Shown: positions 18,400 to 27,279, counted from the stretch's first letter. The stretch: 64,000 bases of DNA from Natronococcus sp. A-GB1 (GCF_029688845.1 NZ_JARUKW010000001.1:62001-126000), one strand, 5' to 3'. Notes: generated by a model from the letters alone, not told the origin. Made by a program: numbers and translations.

Positions 18400-19974
18400 T
18401 CAGTCGTCTGCGGTCGATCGCTCGATACCCTCGAGGCCGGGGATCCCCTCGACCCCCATCGAGGCGAGCTCGCGTTTGAGTTCCTGTTCGTCCTCGACGT
18501 TCTGGGAGAGCTCCATCGCCTGCGCGAAGTTCTTCACCAGCCCACAGTTCGGACCCTCGGGCGTCTCGGAGGGACAGATGCGACCCCACTGGGTCGCGTG
18601 CAGGTCCCGCGCCTCGAAGTGGGGCTGCGAGCGGCTTAGCGGACTGCGAAGCCGGCGCAGGTGGCTGAGAACCCCCATGAAGTCGGTGCGATCGACCAGC
18701 TGGCTCACGCCCGAGCGGCCGCCGACCCAGTTCCCCGTCGCGATCGGGTGCTCGAGGCGTTCGGTTAGCACGTCGGAGCGAACGACGGTGTTCACCGAGA
18801 GGTTTCGGTTACGCATGTTGGCGCGCTCGAGCTGGTACTTCACGTCACGGGCCAGCTTGTTCAGCGCGGTCCGGAACAGGTCTCGCATCAGGTCGCCGCT
18901 GACCTTCAGTCGTTTGTTCGCGTAGTGGTCCTTGTCGTCGGCCTCGCGGCGACCGAGCGCGAGTTCGAAGCAGGCCTCGGCCATCCGACAGAGGTAGTGA
19001 GCTTTGTTGATCCGGACGTCCTCCTCGTCGACACCCTCCTCGTGGAGGTGTGGCAGGAGGTAGCGGTCGATGACGTAGTTGGCCCGCTTGAGCTGGTAGT
19101 TTTTCCCCTGGCCGGAGGCGACGCGTTTCCCGAGCTCTTCGATCGCACCCTCCTCGGTCTGGACCTCCGCTTCCTCTAAGTTCTCGAGCATGTACTTGAC
19201 GACCTCGGGGTCGTTCGAGACCTTGTGGACGATCTCCTCGTCGCTCTCGAGGCCGAGTGCCCGAACAAGCGTGACGAAGTTTATCGATCCCGACACCGAG
19301 GGGAACGAGACCTCGAGCAGCCCGTTCCGGGTCCGTTCACAGAGCACGAGCGCGCGGTAGCCACGGCGCTGTGAGAACGTCTTGGCGACCTGAATTTCGT
19401 CGCCGTACTTGGTGTCGTACTCCGCGAGAATCTTGTTCGGCGCGAGGTCCTCGCTGGTCATCAGCACGCGCTCGGAGCCGTTGACGATGAAGTAACCGCC
19501 GGGGTCGGCGGGATCTTCGCCGATCTCGATCAGTTCCTCGTCGCTGAAGCCGGCGATGTTACATTTGTCGGAGCCGACCATGATCGGCATCCGGCCGATC
19601 TTCGTCTCCGTCGAGTCGACGACCCGCTCGTCGCCCTCTTCGCCCTTGACGATCGACATCTCCATGAAGACGGGCGCGGAGTAGGTGATGTTTCTGAGTC
19701 GAGCCTCCTGGGGGTACAGCAGCTCCTCGGAGCCGTCTGCCTCCCGAACGCGGGGCGTGACGACGCGGACGTCGCCCAGCTCGACGTAGACTGGTTCCTC
19801 GCCCTCCTTGTCGCCGATGTCCGTATCGATCGTCTCCTTCTCGTCGACGACCTCCTGCATCCCCCGGTTGAGGAAGGCGTTGAACGATCGGTAGTGGTGT
19901 TCGGCGAGCCGTTCCTTCGAGAAGTATTCGCGCGAGATGTCCCGTCGTTTCGATCGGTCGAGTTCCATTGCCAT
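18400..19974 (-). CDS. rpoB2: DNA-directed RNA polymerase subunit B'' (Rpo2N)
   Basis: 524 aa, N-terminal half of the split second subunit. It starts with RDISREYFSKERLAEHHYRS, the family's typical N-terminus, and shows FIVNGSERVLM-like YFIVNGSERVLMTSEDLAPN and the C-terminal WGRICPSETPEGPNCGLVKN block that lies next to the active centre. Its ATG touches the stop codon of rpoH. Confidence 0.97.
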   Translation of the reverse strand: MAMELDRSKRRDISREYFSKERLAEHHYRSFNAFLNRGMQEVVDEKETIDTDIGDKEGEEPVYVELGDVRVVTPRVREADGSEELLYPQEARLRNITYSAPVFMEMSIVKGEEGDERVVDSTETKIGRMPIMVGSDKCNIAGFSDEELIEIGEDPADPGGYFIVNGSERVLMTSEDLAPNKILAEYDTKYGDEIQVAKTFSQRRGYRALVLCERTRNGLLEVSFPSVSGSINFVTLVRALGLESDEEIVHKVSNDPEVVKYMLENLEEAEVQTEEGAIEELGKRVASGQGKNYQLKRANYVIDRYLLPHLHEEGVDEEDVRINKAHYLCRMAEACFELALGRREADDKDHYANKRLKVSGDLMRDLFRTALNKLARDVKYQLERANMRNRNLSVNTVVRSDVLTERLEHPIATGNWVGGRSGVSQLVDRTDFMGVLSHLRRLRSPLSRSQPHFEARDLHATQWGRICPSETPEGPNCGLVKNFAQAMELSQNVEDEQELKRELASMGVEGIPGLEGIERSTADD

Positions 19975-20202
19975 TTATTCCACCACAAGTCGGTATACGA
20001 CTGCCTGGTCGGTTGTGCGTGAGTTCCGAACGATCTTGATGACGTCGCCGACGTCCGCCTCGTCCGGGAGAGCGGAGTCGTTGCGCTTGATTTTCGGCAG
20101 GTCTGTGCGGTCGATGTCGTACTCCGAAAGAACCTCCTCGAGGACGTCCTCCTCGAGAACGGTGTGCTCCGGAACGAGTTCGTGTTGGCTTACGTCTACC
20201 AT
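19975..20202 (-). CDS. rpoH: DNA-directed RNA polymerase subunit H (Rpo5)
   Basis: 75 aa from ATG 20202 ([20 protein letters not shown]), the canonical start of archaeal subunit H, homologous to the C-terminal domain of eukaryotic RPB5. The segment [20 protein letters not shown] is strongly conserved. An upstream in-frame ATG would add 18 unlike residues. It heads the rpoH-B''-B'-A'-A''-nusA operon. Confidence 0.96.
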   Translation of the reverse strand: MVDVSQHELVPEHTVLEEDVLEEVLSEYDIDRTDLPKIKRNDSALPDEADVGDVIKIVRNSRTTDQAVVYRLVVE

Positions 20203-20507
20203 GTGTTGGTGCGGGCTATCGGGAGAGAAGCGGCTGTCACGAGATACTACAGGCACGTAACGGTGGGACGCATTTAACGGTTACTAACTTGACCCAGAAG
20301 CACGGCTATCCGGCCTGGCAAACTTGACCGGAACTATCTGTCACGTTCGTACGTAGCCCGTTCTCGGTTATATTCCTTGTGGGGAGTGAAAGTGGACGTC
20401 TTTGGAGCGGACGTGTCCCGGTTCGTCCTACCACACGTTCCACGATTGGAAAGCCTTAATACTCTCACCGGGAAACTGAGAAATGCGTCGCAAGACGCCG
20501 CAAGCAA
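20203..20507. promoter_or_regulatory. Intergenic region: rpoH promoter and tRNA-Asp promoter
   Basis: This 305-base spacer holds no gene. On the minus strand GTTAAAT (20272-20278) is a TATA-like box that would give rpoH a leader of about 45 bases. On the plus strand CCTTAATA (20454-20461) lies 47 bases before the first tRNA-Asp and is its likely box A. The remainder, including GGTTATATTCC near 20370, has no feature I can assign. Confidence 0.45.
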
Positions 20508-20580
20508 GCCCGGATGGTGTAGTGGCCCATCATACAACCCTGTCACGGTTGTGACGCGGGTTCAAATCCCGCTCCGGGCG
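20508..20580 (+). tRNA. tRNA-Asp (anticodon GTC), copy 1
   Basis: 73 bases fold as a cloverleaf: acceptor GCCCGGA/TCCGGGC with discriminator G, anticodon stem CAACC/GGTTG enclosing loop CTGTCAC (anticodon GTC), and T-arm CGGGTTCAAATCCCG. No intron, and no encoded CCA. It is identical to the second copy 18 bases downstream. Confidence 0.97.
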
Positions 20581-20598
20581 CTTTCTTGCGACTTGTCT

Positions 20599-20671
20599 GC
20601 CCGGATGGTGTAGTGGCCCATCATACAACCCTGTCACGGTTGTGACGCGGGTTCAAATCCCGCTCCGGGCG
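20599..20671 (+). tRNA. tRNA-Asp (anticodon GTC), copy 2
   Basis: Same 73-base sequence as the preceding tRNA gene, with the same stems and GTC anticodon. The short spacer between them means they are probably processed from one transcript. Perfect identity suggests recent duplication or ongoing gene conversion. Confidence 0.97.
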
Positions 20672-20854
20672 CTTTCTCAATATCGTGAGTAACCCGTTTC
20701 TCCTCCACGAGCAAAGCTCCTGAAAGAAGCGGTCCAGAACCGAGGAGTGGAGCGAGCGTTCCCTTCTATCCGCAAGCGCACGATACTCTACCGTACCGGC
20801 AGTCGTAGCGTTCTCGGATACCATTAGTAGTATCACCTGTTACTTACAGATACA

Positions 20855-21268
20855 ATGCGGAACTCAAAACAAAGGGGTGACGAAACCGAGATCAAGGTCG
20901 CCTCACGTCTCATAGAAACCGGATACAGCGTTTCAATTCCGTTCGGTGACAACGACAAGTACGATCTCGTAGTCGATGATGGTACGACGTTGTATCGAGT
21001 TCAGTGCAAAACCGCATGGCAGAATAAGTCACAGACGATTCGATTTAATACGCATTCACAGACGACCAAAGACGGAAATTACCACGAACAGACCTATCGG
21101 GACAAAATCGATGCGTTCTGTGTTCGGTATCCGAAAACGGATCAGCTCTACTGGATACCCATTGATGAGGCAACAGCGCAAAAAATGGAGCTACGATTCG
21201 ATGCTGCTATCGACCATCCCTCGATTAACTGGGCGGTCGACTACGAGTTCAGCGAGAACTGTCCCTGA
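20855..21268 (+). CDS. PD-(D/E)XK nuclease-like protein (group I intron-associated endonuclease type)
   Basis: 137 aa. The fold core is recognisable: a helix with Glu10 (RGDETEIKVASRLI), then Asp37 in KYDLVVDD, and QCK (Gln50-x-Lys52) in TTLYRVQCKTAW, the D-(Q/E)-x-K pattern of the PD-(D/E)XK superfamily. It resembles the small endonucleases grouped with group I intron-associated enzymes. The gene is AT-richer than its surroundings and sits 183 bases after a tandem tRNA pair, a common landing zone for mobile DNA. Its target is unknown; it could act in repair, restriction or mobility. Confidence 0.68.
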   Translation: MRNSKQRGDETEIKVASRLIETGYSVSIPFGDNDKYDLVVDDGTTLYRVQCKTAWQNKSQTIRFNTHSQTTKDGNYHEQTYRDKIDAFCVRYPKTDQLYWIPIDEATAQKMELRFDAAIDHPSINWAVDYEFSENCP

Positions 21269-21439
21269 TCGTGCTATTGGCTGTTTCTATTGCGTTCGTC
21301 CAACTCGATTCACTCCTTGTAGGTCAGTTTGAATTCTGTCATTTCCAGCATCTCCAGTATCCACTTCGATCCGTTCTCCGAAGCCCCGCTCGAGAACGTC
21401 GGCGCTCAGCGCTGAGAATCGACACGACGAAAGCCCCGG

Positions 21440-22183
21440 TCAGCGGATCCGATCCTCCCACTCGATCCACTCCTGCTCCCAGCCCGTTCGCGACTCCGCC
21501 CGCTGGCGGGCGTACTCGAGGTCCTCACGGTTCGTCCGATTCCGTTCGACCGCACCGGACTGCTCGCCTTCGAGCAGGAGCGGATCGAACGAGACCGCCT
21601 CGAACAGCTCGCTCGAGCCGTCGGCGTCCACGGCCGCGAGGCGCTGGGGCTGGGTACCCCGAGGGAGGACGAGCCGGCCGTCGTCGGCGAGCTGATCGAG
21701 CAGCGGGCGGGGCGGGTCGACCGCGGCCGCCTCGAGCAGGATCCGATCGAAAGGGGCGTACTCCGGGAGTCCGCTGGCGCCGTCGCGACGGTCGACGAGG
21801 ACGCCCTCGTATCCCGCCCGCTCGAGATTGGCTCGTGCCTCGAAGACGAGCGGCCGCGAGATGTCGACGGCGTGGACGCCGTGCTCGCCGACGATCTCGG
21901 CCGCGACCGCCGCCGTGTAGCCGACACCGGCGCCGACGATTAACACGTCGTCGCCGTCCTCGAGGGCGAGCGCCTCGAACAGCCGGGCGACCGTACTCGG
22001 CGAGAGGACGCGCGTTTCGAGGACCTCGTGCTCGCGGTCGGCGTAAGCCGAGCGATCGTCCTCGAGGAACTCGTGGCGAGGAACGTCCCGCATCGCGATG
22101 GCGACGGTCTCGTCCGTCAGGACCCCCTTGGCGGGGGATTCGAGGCCGTCGACCATGTCCTCTCGGAGTACCGCAGGGTCCAT
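21440..22183 (-). CDS. Divergent protein-L-isoaspartate methyltransferase-like protein
   Basis: 247 aa with a Rossmann methyltransferase core: SAM motif I VLIVGAGVGYTAAV, then VHAVDISR and the LLEAAAVDPP strand. The N-terminus (LTDETVAIAMRDVPRHEFLE) follows the Pcm pattern, but the family's catalytic T-I-S-(A/Q)-P segment is replaced by VLSPSTVARLF. So it may have another substrate. A C-terminal extension rich in Glu/Arg/Trp (about residues 205-247) is unusual. It lies downstream of the canonical pcm gene in the same direction and probably shares its transcript. Confidence 0.75.
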   Translation of the reverse strand: MDPAVLREDMVDGLESPAKGVLTDETVAIAMRDVPRHEFLEDDRSAYADREHEVLETRVLSPSTVARLFEALALEDGDDVLIVGAGVGYTAAVAAEIVGEHGVHAVDISRPLVFEARANLERAGYEGVLVDRRDGASGLPEYAPFDRILLEAAAVDPPRPLLDQLADDGRLVLPRGTQPQRLAAVDADGSSELFEAVSFDPLLLEGEQSGAVERNRTNREDLEYARQRAESRTGWEQEWIEWEDRIR

Positions 22184-22239
22184 ACCCGGGGTAGCGGACG
22201 AGGCGTTATCAACTACGCGCCCGCTCGCGCAACCACGGA

Positions 22240-22908
22240 CTACCTCCCTCGCATTCGAACGAACCGAACGCCGCCGTGTTCGCTTCGCTCGAGGCTTCCG
22301 TCCTCACGCTTTTCGGCCATGACGAGCGTCTGGAACCCGGTCCCGATCGGCGCGAGTAGCCGACCACCGGTCCGGACCTGTTCGACGACGGGGTCGGGCA
22401 GCTCTGGCGTCGCGCAAGTGAAGTACGCCGCGTCGTACGGTGCGTGCTCGGCCCACCCCTCGCGGCCGTCGCCGACGCGAATCGAGACGTCGCCGTACCC
22501 CGTTTCGGCGAGACGGTCCCGCGCCTGTTCGGCGAGTTCCTCGCCGTACTCGACGCTGTAGACGCCTTCGGGACCGACGAGTTCAGCCGTGACGGCGGCA
22601 TGGTAGCCACAGCCGGTACCGATCTCGAGAACGTCCACACCGGGCTCGAGTTCGAGCCGATCGGCCATGATTGCGACCATATGCGGCGCACTGATCGTCT
22701 GGCCGTCCCCGATCGGGAGCGGTCGATCCTGGTAGGCGTCGCCGCGACGATCGGACGGGACGAACTCGTGGCGGGGGACCGTCCGGAGCGCCTCGAGGAC
22801 CCGGTCGTCGTCGACCCGATCCGATAGCGACCGGACCATCCGTTCGCGAGCGGTGTCGTACTCGTTGGTCCGGTCGTCCCCGTCGTCGGAGCTGAACCGA
22901 TCGAACAT
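22240..22908 (-). CDS. pcm: Protein-L-isoaspartate O-methyltransferase
   Basis: 222 aa, standard length. It methylates L-isoaspartyl residues so damaged proteins can be repaired. The active-site segment DGQTISAPHMVAIM is intact, and SAM motif I is VLEIGTGCGYHAAV followed by VYSVEYGEELA. The N-terminal ~20 residues are acidic. It is 56 bases upstream of the divergent paralog. Confidence 0.92.
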   Translation of the reverse strand: MFDRFSSDDGDDRTNEYDTARERMVRSLSDRVDDDRVLEALRTVPRHEFVPSDRRGDAYQDRPLPIGDGQTISAPHMVAIMADRLELEPGVDVLEIGTGCGYHAAVTAELVGPEGVYSVEYGEELAEQARDRLAETGYGDVSIRVGDGREGWAEHAPYDAAYFTCATPELPDPVVEQVRTGGRLLAPIGTGFQTLVMAEKREDGSLERSEHGGVRFVRMRGR

Positions 22909-23019
22909 GGTGGAGTCTACGGACTCGCGAGCAATAGCCTATGGGACGTAACTGCGTGCCAGTTTGTTGGTCCGGGGGAGTCCTCTCTCGGTTGCGTCCC
23001 GAGAAGTGAATCGAGTCGA

Positions 23020-23673
23020 CTACCAGGCCGACCAGGCGCTGGTCTGTTCGTCGTAGGCGTAGACCCGCTTGAGGTCCTTCGCGACGCCCGTATCGCCCTC
23101 CATATCGTAGCGATCGCGGTCGTACTCCGAGGCATCCTTGCGGACGACGAAGGCGTCGATCTCGAACTCGTCGTCGCCGAACTCCTCGATCGAACCGACC
23201 TCGAACTCGTAGTCGCCGGGGACGTAGACGGTGATGCTTCGGCTATCGTCCCGGGAGCCGTCCTGGGGATGCACGGTGACGTTGACCGCCACGTTGTCGA
23301 CCTCGCGGGTCCAGACGGTCTCGACGTCGTCGGCGTCGGCCTCCTCGACGCGGCGGTGGCCGTCGAGCTCGATGCTGGTCACGCGAACCGTCGAGAGCAC
23401 CTCGTCGGTCTCGAGGATGAACTCGTCGCCGACCTCGACGGTCTCGTCCTCGGGCGCGGTGACGTTCGCGGTGAACGACTCGCCCTCCTGGGAGACAACG
23501 ACGTCGAGGGTAACTTCGCGTTCGGGATCGGGCTGTACCTTGTGGACGTGACCGCACTCGCTGCAGCGAACCGTAAGCGCCCCGCCGCCCGCCGTCAGTA
23601 CCTCGTGGACCGTCTCGAGGTCCGGCGAGCACGACGGACAGGGCGTCGGGATCCGGTCTGGAACGTCGTTCAT
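23020..23673 (-). CDS. HVO_0476-family zinc finger protein
   Basis: 217 aa from ATG 23673 (MNDVPDRIPTPCPSC). The N-terminus has a zinc ribbon: CPSC (Cys12, Cys15) and CSEC (in ALTVRCSECGHVHKV). The rest is beta-rich and acidic. This matches the haloarchaeal family named after Haloferax HVO_0476, which has no known function; its neighbours in Haloferax are also the pgk/gap genes, so the locus is conserved. The gene could bind nucleic acid through the ribbon. Confidence 0.82.
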   Translation of the reverse strand: MNDVPDRIPTPCPSCSPDLETVHEVLTAGGGALTVRCSECGHVHKVQPDPEREVTLDVVVSQEGESFTANVTAPEDETVEVGDEFILETDEVLSTVRVTSIELDGHRRVEEADADDVETVWTREVDNVAVNVTVHPQDGSRDDSRSITVYVPGDYEFEVGSIEEFGDDEFEIDAFVVRKDASEYDRDRYDMEGDTGVAKDLKRVYAYDEQTSAWSAW

Positions 23674-23843
23674 AGCACGCCGTAGACGCCACGACCGTAA
23701 AAGCCGATTGGACCGCACACGAGCCCGTCACTGGCTCGCACTGTCGTCGTTCGAGTCGGTTCGAACGCCCGCTCGAGGTCCCGAGCCTACTCGGCGCTCG
23801 ACGGGTCGATTTCGGTACCCGCTCGCGGTTTCACCGCTCGCTT

Positions 23844-23966
23844 GTTGGGAGGTCTACGACCTCCCCGCGTTCGCGGCTGTCGCCGCTCACTCACTACGTG
23901 GAAGTTCCACTTCCACGCCTGCTCACGGCTCGTCGCCGTTCGCCATCGGGAGGTCTACGATCTCCC
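23844..23966 (-). terminator. Cluster of hairpins near the end of the aminopeptidase gene
   Basis: Three stem-loops occur close together: GGGAGGT-ctacg-ACCTCCC (23844-23862), CGTGGAAG-ttcca-CTTCCACG (23897-23917), and a second GGGAGGTCTACG-type copy at 23948-23966 inside the last codons of the aminopeptidase gene. They could form the 3' end of that transcript, but there is no T-run. Confidence 0.3.
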
Positions 23967-24885
23967 CATCCGCCCACACCGTCGGCTCCCGGAGGATCCC
24001 GTCGAGGTGGATTGGCGCATCGACGTCGCCGCCGATTCCCGCGTCGTCGCCGATCGCGATGTGAACCGTCCCGCCCGCTTTCTCGTCGAGCAGGACGGAG
24101 CCGACGAGGTCGGTGACCGCGACGTTCGTGCCGATGCCGAGTTCGGCGAGGTTGTAGGCGGCGTCGCCGACCTCCTCCGCGGCGGTCTCGACCGTCTTGC
24201 GGATCTCGTCGTCCGAAATCTCGGTGACGAGGCCGTCCTCGACCTCGAAGCGCAGCTCCTGACCGTCCTCGAGCAGCCCGTGGGGACGCATCGTGCCGTC
24301 GACGACGAACGTCCCGTCGGCGGTCTCAGGACTGACGAACACCTCACCCGCGGGGAGGTTCGACATCTGGCCGGGCTCGTGGACGATTCCGGTATCGGAG
24401 AGGAACTCCCGGTCCCCGATATCGAACGTGATGTCGGTCCCCGCGGGGGCGGTGACTTGGATCTCCTGGGCGTCGGCGACCTGCTCGAGGACGTCGGCGG
24501 AGTGGTCGGCGATCGTCTCGTAGTCGGCGTCCAGTCCGGTGGTAAAGACCTCCTCGGTGATCCCGGGTAGCGTCGCGACGCGGGCGCCGGCCTCGTTCGC
24601 GTTCCCGCGGGCGCGGGTGTGGCTCAGGCTCTTGGTCGTCGGCGCGAGCACGACGTCGGCGCCGGCCATCGCCGACGCCACCGGCTCGGGGGGTTCGCCG
24701 CCGTGGGTCTCGCCCGGCGGGTAGCGAACGATCACGGCGTCGTCGGTAATCTCGCTCGCGACCTCGTAGATCGCCTCGCCGATCGGTTCGCGCTCGTCGT
24801 CGGTGACGACGGCACAGCTCTCCGAGGACTCGAGGGCGAGACACTGCCGAACGGCCGTCTCGGCGGCCGCGCGAAGGTCTGACAT
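23923..24885 (-). CDS. Aminopeptidase, M29 (thermophilic metalloaminopeptidase) family-like
   Basis: 320 aa, shorter than most M29 enzymes (360-410 aa). Recognisable segments are VVLAPTTKSLSHTRARGNAN, RVATLPGITEEVF, NLPAGEVFVSPE (metal-ligand Glu), and ELGIGTN...LDEKAGGTVHIAIGDD with DAPIHLDGIL near the end (His and Asp ligands). These follow the order of the family's metal-site motifs. No signal peptide, so cytosolic peptide turnover is likely. It is 53 bases downstream of the pgk stop in the same direction. Confidence 0.8.
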   Translation of the reverse strand: MSDLRAAAETAVRQCLALESSESCAVVTDDEREPIGEAIYEVASEITDDAVIVRYPPGETHGGEPPEPVASAMAGADVVLAPTTKSLSHTRARGNANEAGARVATLPGITEEVFTTGLDADYETIADHSADVLEQVADAQEIQVTAPAGTDITFDIGDREFLSDTGIVHEPGQMSNLPAGEVFVSPETADGTFVVDGTMRPHGLLEDGQELRFEVEDGLVTEISDDEIRKTVETAAEEVGDAAYNLAELGIGTNVAVTDLVGSVLLDEKAGGTVHIAIGDDAGIGGDVDAPIHLDGILREPTVWADGEIVDLPMANGDEP

Positions 24886-24938
24886 ACTCGATAGTGGGAT
24901 CAGCGAGCCGAAAGGTCTTGCTATCGGCTATCGAGGAC

Positions 24939-26147
24939 TTACTTGGCGGCGTCCTCGAGGACCTCGACCGCGACCAGGGGTTCGCCGGTGAGCGCGCGGA
25001 CGTAGGCGCCACCGGCGATCGAGACGTGGCCGAAGTCGTCCTCGTCGAGACCGTACATCTCGATGGCACGGGAGGTGTCGCCGCCGCCGACGACCGAGAA
25101 GCAGTCCGTTTCGTCGATCGCCTCGAGCACAGAAACGGTGCCGTCGGCGAAGCGGTCGTCCTCGAAGACCCCCAGCGCGCCCTTGACGAAGACGGCCTCG
25201 GACTCGCGAACGAGATCGGCGTACGTCTCCGCGGTCTCGGAGCCGACGTCGAGGTAGGAGGTCTCTTTCTCGAGGCCCTCGACGTCGACCTCGGCGCGCT
25301 CGCCGTCCTCGCCCTCGTAGGCGAGGTCGTTCGCGAGGTACAGGGAGTCCTCGTACTCCTCGAGGATGCGCTCGATCGTCTCCCGTTGGGCGTCCCACTG
25401 CTCGTCGAAGAAGTCGGTTCCATCGACGTCGTAACCGACGTCGTGGCCCGCGGCTCGCAGGAAGAGTTCGCCGACGATCCCACCCAGACAGAACCGATCG
25501 ACGGTGTCGTCGACGCCCTCGATAACCGGGATCAGATCTTCGGCCTTGGTGCCGCCAAGCGCCATCGTAACGGTGCCGTCGAACTCCCGCTCCTGGATCG
25601 ACGAGTTCGCTGTGTACTCCTGTTCCATCACGCGCCCTGCGTAGGCGTCCATCACACGTGGGAAGCCGACCAGCGAGGCGTGAGAACGATGGGCCGCCGA
25701 GTAAGCATCGTTGACGTAGGCGTCGAACTCCGGGGCGAGCGTTTGGACGAACTCCGTCTCGGCCTTGACCTCGGGCTCCTCCTCGGGAAGCTCCTCGTCG
25801 CACATCCGGGTGTTCTCGAGGACCAGAACCTCGCCGCCCTCGAGGCCGTCGATCGCCGCGAGGGCGTCTTCGCCGAAGGTATCCGCGACGAAGTCGACGT
25901 CCCGATCGAGGTGATCTCCGAGGATCCCGGCGTGTTGTTCGAGCGAGACGAACGTGTCGCGGCCGGGCCGACCCTGGTGGGCCAGCACGGCGACGGCGTG
26001 GCCGTCCTCGAGCAGCTCCCGCAGGGTTTCAGCGTGGCGGGCAAATCGGCGGTTGTCCTGAACCGTGCCGTCCTCGACGGGGGCGTTGAGGTCGAAACGA
26101 ACCAACAGTCGCTGTCCGGGCTCGAGATCGTCGATCGTGTTGAACAT
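24939..26147 (-). CDS. pgk: Phosphoglycerate kinase
   Basis: 402 aa. It interconverts 1,3-bisphosphoglycerate + ADP and 3-phosphoglycerate + ATP. The substrate-binding N-terminus RFDLNAPVEDG and HQGRPG, the hinge-side TMALGGTKAEDLI and the nucleotide loop GGGDTSRAIEMYG are all present. It is downstream of gapA (47-base gap) but also has a probable promoter of its own. Confidence 0.96.
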   Translation of the reverse strand: MFNTIDDLEPGQRLLVRFDLNAPVEDGTVQDNRRFARHAETLRELLEDGHAVAVLAHQGRPGRDTFVSLEQHAGILGDHLDRDVDFVADTFGEDALAAIDGLEGGEVLVLENTRMCDEELPEEEPEVKAETEFVQTLAPEFDAYVNDAYSAAHRSHASLVGFPRVMDAYAGRVMEQEYTANSSIQEREFDGTVTMALGGTKAEDLIPVIEGVDDTVDRFCLGGIVGELFLRAAGHDVGYDVDGTDFFDEQWDAQRETIERILEEYEDSLYLANDLAYEGEDGERAEVDVEGLEKETSYLDVGSETAETYADLVRESEAVFVKGALGVFEDDRFADGTVSVLEAIDETDCFSVVGGGDTSRAIEMYGLDEDDFGHVSIAGGAYVRALTGEPLVAVEVLEDAAK

Positions 26148-26170
26148 ACGGAGTGGGCGTGTCGAACGCG

Positions 26171-26183
26171 CTTAAAATTTAAA
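26171..26183 (-). promoter_or_regulatory. TATA-like box for pgk
   Basis: TTTAAATTTTAAG on the minus strand ends about 24 bases before the pgk start codon at 26147, which fits a leaderless promoter. It stands out as an AT island in a GC-rich spacer. Confidence 0.55.
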
Positions 26184-26194
26184 GTGGAAACTGC

Positions 26195-27271
26195 TCAGCG
26201 GGCGACGGCTTCGTCGGCCTCCTGATCCTCGGCCTCGGCCTCGGCGGCGACGTACGTCGCGAGATCGAGCATCCGGTTCGAGAAGCCGTACTCGTTGTCG
26301 TACCAGGTCAACACCTTGACGAGGCCGTCTTCGAGGGACATCGTCGACTCGAGGTCGACGTACGACGAGAACGGAAGGCCGACGATATCCCGGGAGACGA
26401 TCTCCTCGTCGGTGTAGCCGAGCACGCCGGCGAGCTCGTTGTCGGCCGCGTCGCGGAAGGCGTCGGCGAGCTCTTCCTCGGTGACGTCCTCCTCGAGGTC
26501 GACGGTGAGGTCGGTGATCGAGCCGTTCGGAACGGGGACGCGCATCGCCATCCCGTCGAGCTTCCCCTCGAGCTGGGGCAGCACTTCGGTGGTGGCGATG
26601 GCGGCGCCTGTCGAGGTCGGAATGATGTTCTCGGCGGCAGAACGGCCGCGACGGCGCTTGTCGAGCGGGCCGTCGATCAGGTTCTGGCTCCCGGTGTAGG
26701 CGTGGACCGTGGTCAGCAGTCCGGACTCGATCCCGAACTCCTCGTCTAAGACCTGCACGACCGGCGCGACCGAGTTCGTCGTACAGGAGGCGTTTGAGAG
26801 TACGTCCTCGCCGTCGTACTCGTCGTGGTTGACGCCGTAGACGATCGTCTGAACCTCCTTCTCGCCCTTCGGCGGGGCCGAAATCAGTACTTTCTCGGCG
26901 CCGGCTTCAAGATGTTGGGCGGCCTCGTCGTACGTACGGAAGATCCCCGTCGCCTCGAAGGCGACGTCGACGTCGAGTTCGTCCCACGGCAGCTGGGTCG
27001 GATCGCGCTCGGAGGTCAGCCGGATCTCCTGGCCCTCGACGGTGAGGGTGCCGTCCTCGAGGGAGACGTCATCGAGTCGGCCGTGAACCGAGTCGTACTG
27101 CAGGAGGTAACGCATGTCGTCGTCGTCCATGACGTCGTTGATCGCGACGATCTCGACGTCATCGTACGCAAGCGACGCGCGAAGGACGTTTCGTCCGATC
27201 CGCCCGAACCCGTTGAGTCCGATACGGAGCGTCCCCTCGAACTCGTTCTCCGTGTACGAATGTTCACTCAT
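26195..27271 (-). CDS. gapA: Type I glyceraldehyde-3-phosphate dehydrogenase (bacterial type, glycolytic)
   Basis: 358 aa. The NAD-binding start LRIGLNGFGRIGRNVLRA and catalytic cysteine in SNASCTTNSVAPV mark a bacterial-type GAPDH. The conserved TVHAYTGSQNLIDGP and WYDNEYGFSNRM segments follow. In Haloferax, the homologous GapI serves glycolysis while the archaeal GapII serves gluconeogenesis; both are here, divergently arranged. A glutamate-rich C-terminal tail (AEAEAEDQEADEAVAR) is a halophilic addition. Confidence 0.96.
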   Translation of the reverse strand: MSEHSYTENEFEGTLRIGLNGFGRIGRNVLRASLAYDDVEIVAINDVMDDDDMRYLLQYDSVHGRLDDVSLEDGTLTVEGQEIRLTSERDPTQLPWDELDVDVAFEATGIFRTYDEAAQHLEAGAEKVLISAPPKGEKEVQTIVYGVNHDEYDGEDVLSNASCTTNSVAPVVQVLDEEFGIESGLLTTVHAYTGSQNLIDGPLDKRRRGRSAAENIIPTSTGAAIATTEVLPQLEGKLDGMAMRVPVPNGSITDLTVDLEEDVTEEELADAFRDAADNELAGVLGYTDEEIVSRDIVGLPFSSYVDLESTMSLEDGLVKVLTWYDNEYGFSNRMLDLATYVAAEAEAEDQEADEAVAR

Positions 27272-27279
27272 ATCTGAGT
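27266..27279. promoter_or_regulatory. ACTC-N6-GAGT palindrome over the gapA start codon
   Basis: ACTCatatctGAGT on the plus strand; on the minus strand it reads TACTCAGATATGAGTG and contains the gapA ATG. If the gapA mRNA is leaderless, the site covers the transcription start, where a bound protein would repress. It fits the TACT-N7/8-GAGTA type motif known for the haloarchaeal sugar-metabolism regulator TrmB. Confidence 0.55.

Noticed and set aside
13630-20202. Intein in the RNA polymerase genes
   Set aside because: The conserved motifs ([37 protein letters not shown]) are uninterrupted and protein lengths are normal.
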